Shown here piece after piece: positions 6,433 through 6,831 of a stretch of DNA of 6,831 nt; within the stretch, counting starts at the first letter, position 1, and each line of letters opens with the position of its first letter. This stretch comes from Chloroflexota bacterium (GTDB lineage Bacteria; Chloroflexota; Dehalococcoidia; Lucifugimonadales; JAPUKM01): positions 1-6,831 of the forward strand of contig JAPUKM010000082.1 in NCBI GenBank assembly GCA_027295645.1, written 5' to 3'. The position numbers and the translations under genes were made by a program. A model generated the notes under the pieces. The model saw only the letters and a program-made list of their open reading frames with translations. It was not told the DNA's origin and searched no databases.

Positions 6433-6831
6433 ATGACGAGCTTCGTTGAGCGTTTGGATGCCGCCTGTGGAAAGAACGGAAGTCTCCTGTGTGTGGGCCT
6501 TGACCCGGAGCCCACGCTGATGCCCGTTGAGGATATATTTAGTTTCAACCGTGAGATAGTGGACGCCACCCGCGACCTGGTGTGCGCGTACAAGCCAAAC
6601 CTGGGCTTCTACGAGGCCCATGGCATTCCGGGCCTCCAGGCCCTCCAGAAGACGGTGGAGCACATCCGAGCGGTGGCCCCTGATGTCATCATCCTGGGCG
6701 ACGCGAAGCGGGGCGACATCGCCAATACGGCTCAGAAGTACGCCCACGCCATGTTCGAGGTGTGGGGCTTCGATGCCGTGACAGTCAATCCGTACGGTGG
6801 GCACGATGCGGTGCAGCCCTTCCTGGACTAC
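6433..6831 (+). CDS. pyrF: Orotidine 5'-phosphate decarboxylase, type 2 (3' truncated by window)
   Basis: PyrF decarboxylates OMP to UMP, the last step of de novo UMP synthesis. The frame is open from ATG 6433 to the window end, giving 133 residues, roughly half of the ~270 usual for this subfamily. MTSFVERLDA at the start, LLCVGLDPEP (18-27), CAYKPNLGFYEA (51-62) and the catalytic DAKRGDIANTA (90-100; Asp90, Lys92, Asp95) match the subfamily 2 (UMP-synthase-unlike, Mycobacterium/Myxococcus-type) enzymes. VTVNPYGGHDAVQPFL marks the following barrel strand and phosphate-binding side. All active-site residues expected in this half are present. It has its own strong ribosome site and faces away from the glycosylase, so it is transcribed separately from carB at the other end, although both serve the same pathway. 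Confidence 0.96.
   Translation, partial: MTSFVERLDAACGKNGSLLCVGLDPEPTLMPVEDIFSFNREIVDATRDLVCAYKPNLGFYEAHGIPGLQALQKTVEHIRAVAPDVIILGDAKRGDIANTAQKYAHAMFEVWGFDAVTVNPYGGHDAVQPFLDY

Noticed and set aside
6370..6804. Open frame on the - strand opposite pyrF
   Set aside because: The + strand encodes a well-supported PyrF with a strong ribosome site; the antisense frame has no recognisable features.

Overview
The window is a GC-rich bacterial chromosome segment, tightly packed with genes. It holds two genes of de novo pyrimidine synthesis, one at each end: carB (5' end cut off) and pyrF (3' end cut off). CarB resembles the Bacillus/Chloroflexota type. That, together with a type 2 (subfamily 2) PyrF, an HPRT fused to a nuclease-like domain and an endonuclease III-related glycosylase, makes a high-GC Chloroflexota bacterium (SAR202 or Dehalococcoidia-like) my best guess. 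A deep actinobacterial lineage is the main alternative. This is inference from protein character, not a search result.

Layout: 2-3112 (+) carB, large subunit of carbamoyl-phosphate synthase. 3113-3217 is a 105-base gap with only a weak promoter candidate. 3218-4831 (+) is an unusual 537-residue protein. Its first ~235 residues are a low-complexity, Arg/Glu/Pro/Ala-rich tail with three tandem ~46-residue repeats. Next comes a ~100-residue domain that looks like a divergent PD-(D/E)XK nuclease, and last a complete hypoxanthine phosphoribosyltransferase. 4838-5644 (+) is an alpha/beta hydrolase starting 6 bases after it. 5634-6335 (-) is a HhH-GPD/[4Fe-4S] DNA glycosylase related to endonuclease III, convergent with the hydrolase and overlapping its end by 11 bases. 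6336-6432 is a divergent intergenic region with candidate promoters in both directions. 6433-6831 (+) is the start of pyrF.

How they fit: CarB makes carbamoyl phosphate at the head of UMP synthesis and PyrF carries out the last step to UMP. The HPRT uses PRPP, which the pyrimidine pathway also consumes at the OPRT step, so purine salvage and pyrimidine synthesis genes sit together. The hydrolase is probably co-transcribed with the HPRT fusion; the glycosylase is a separate, opposite-strand DNA repair gene. The item most worth a second look is the nuclease-like domain on HPRT, with its repetitive basic tail. No RNA genes, mobile elements or CRISPR arrays were seen.
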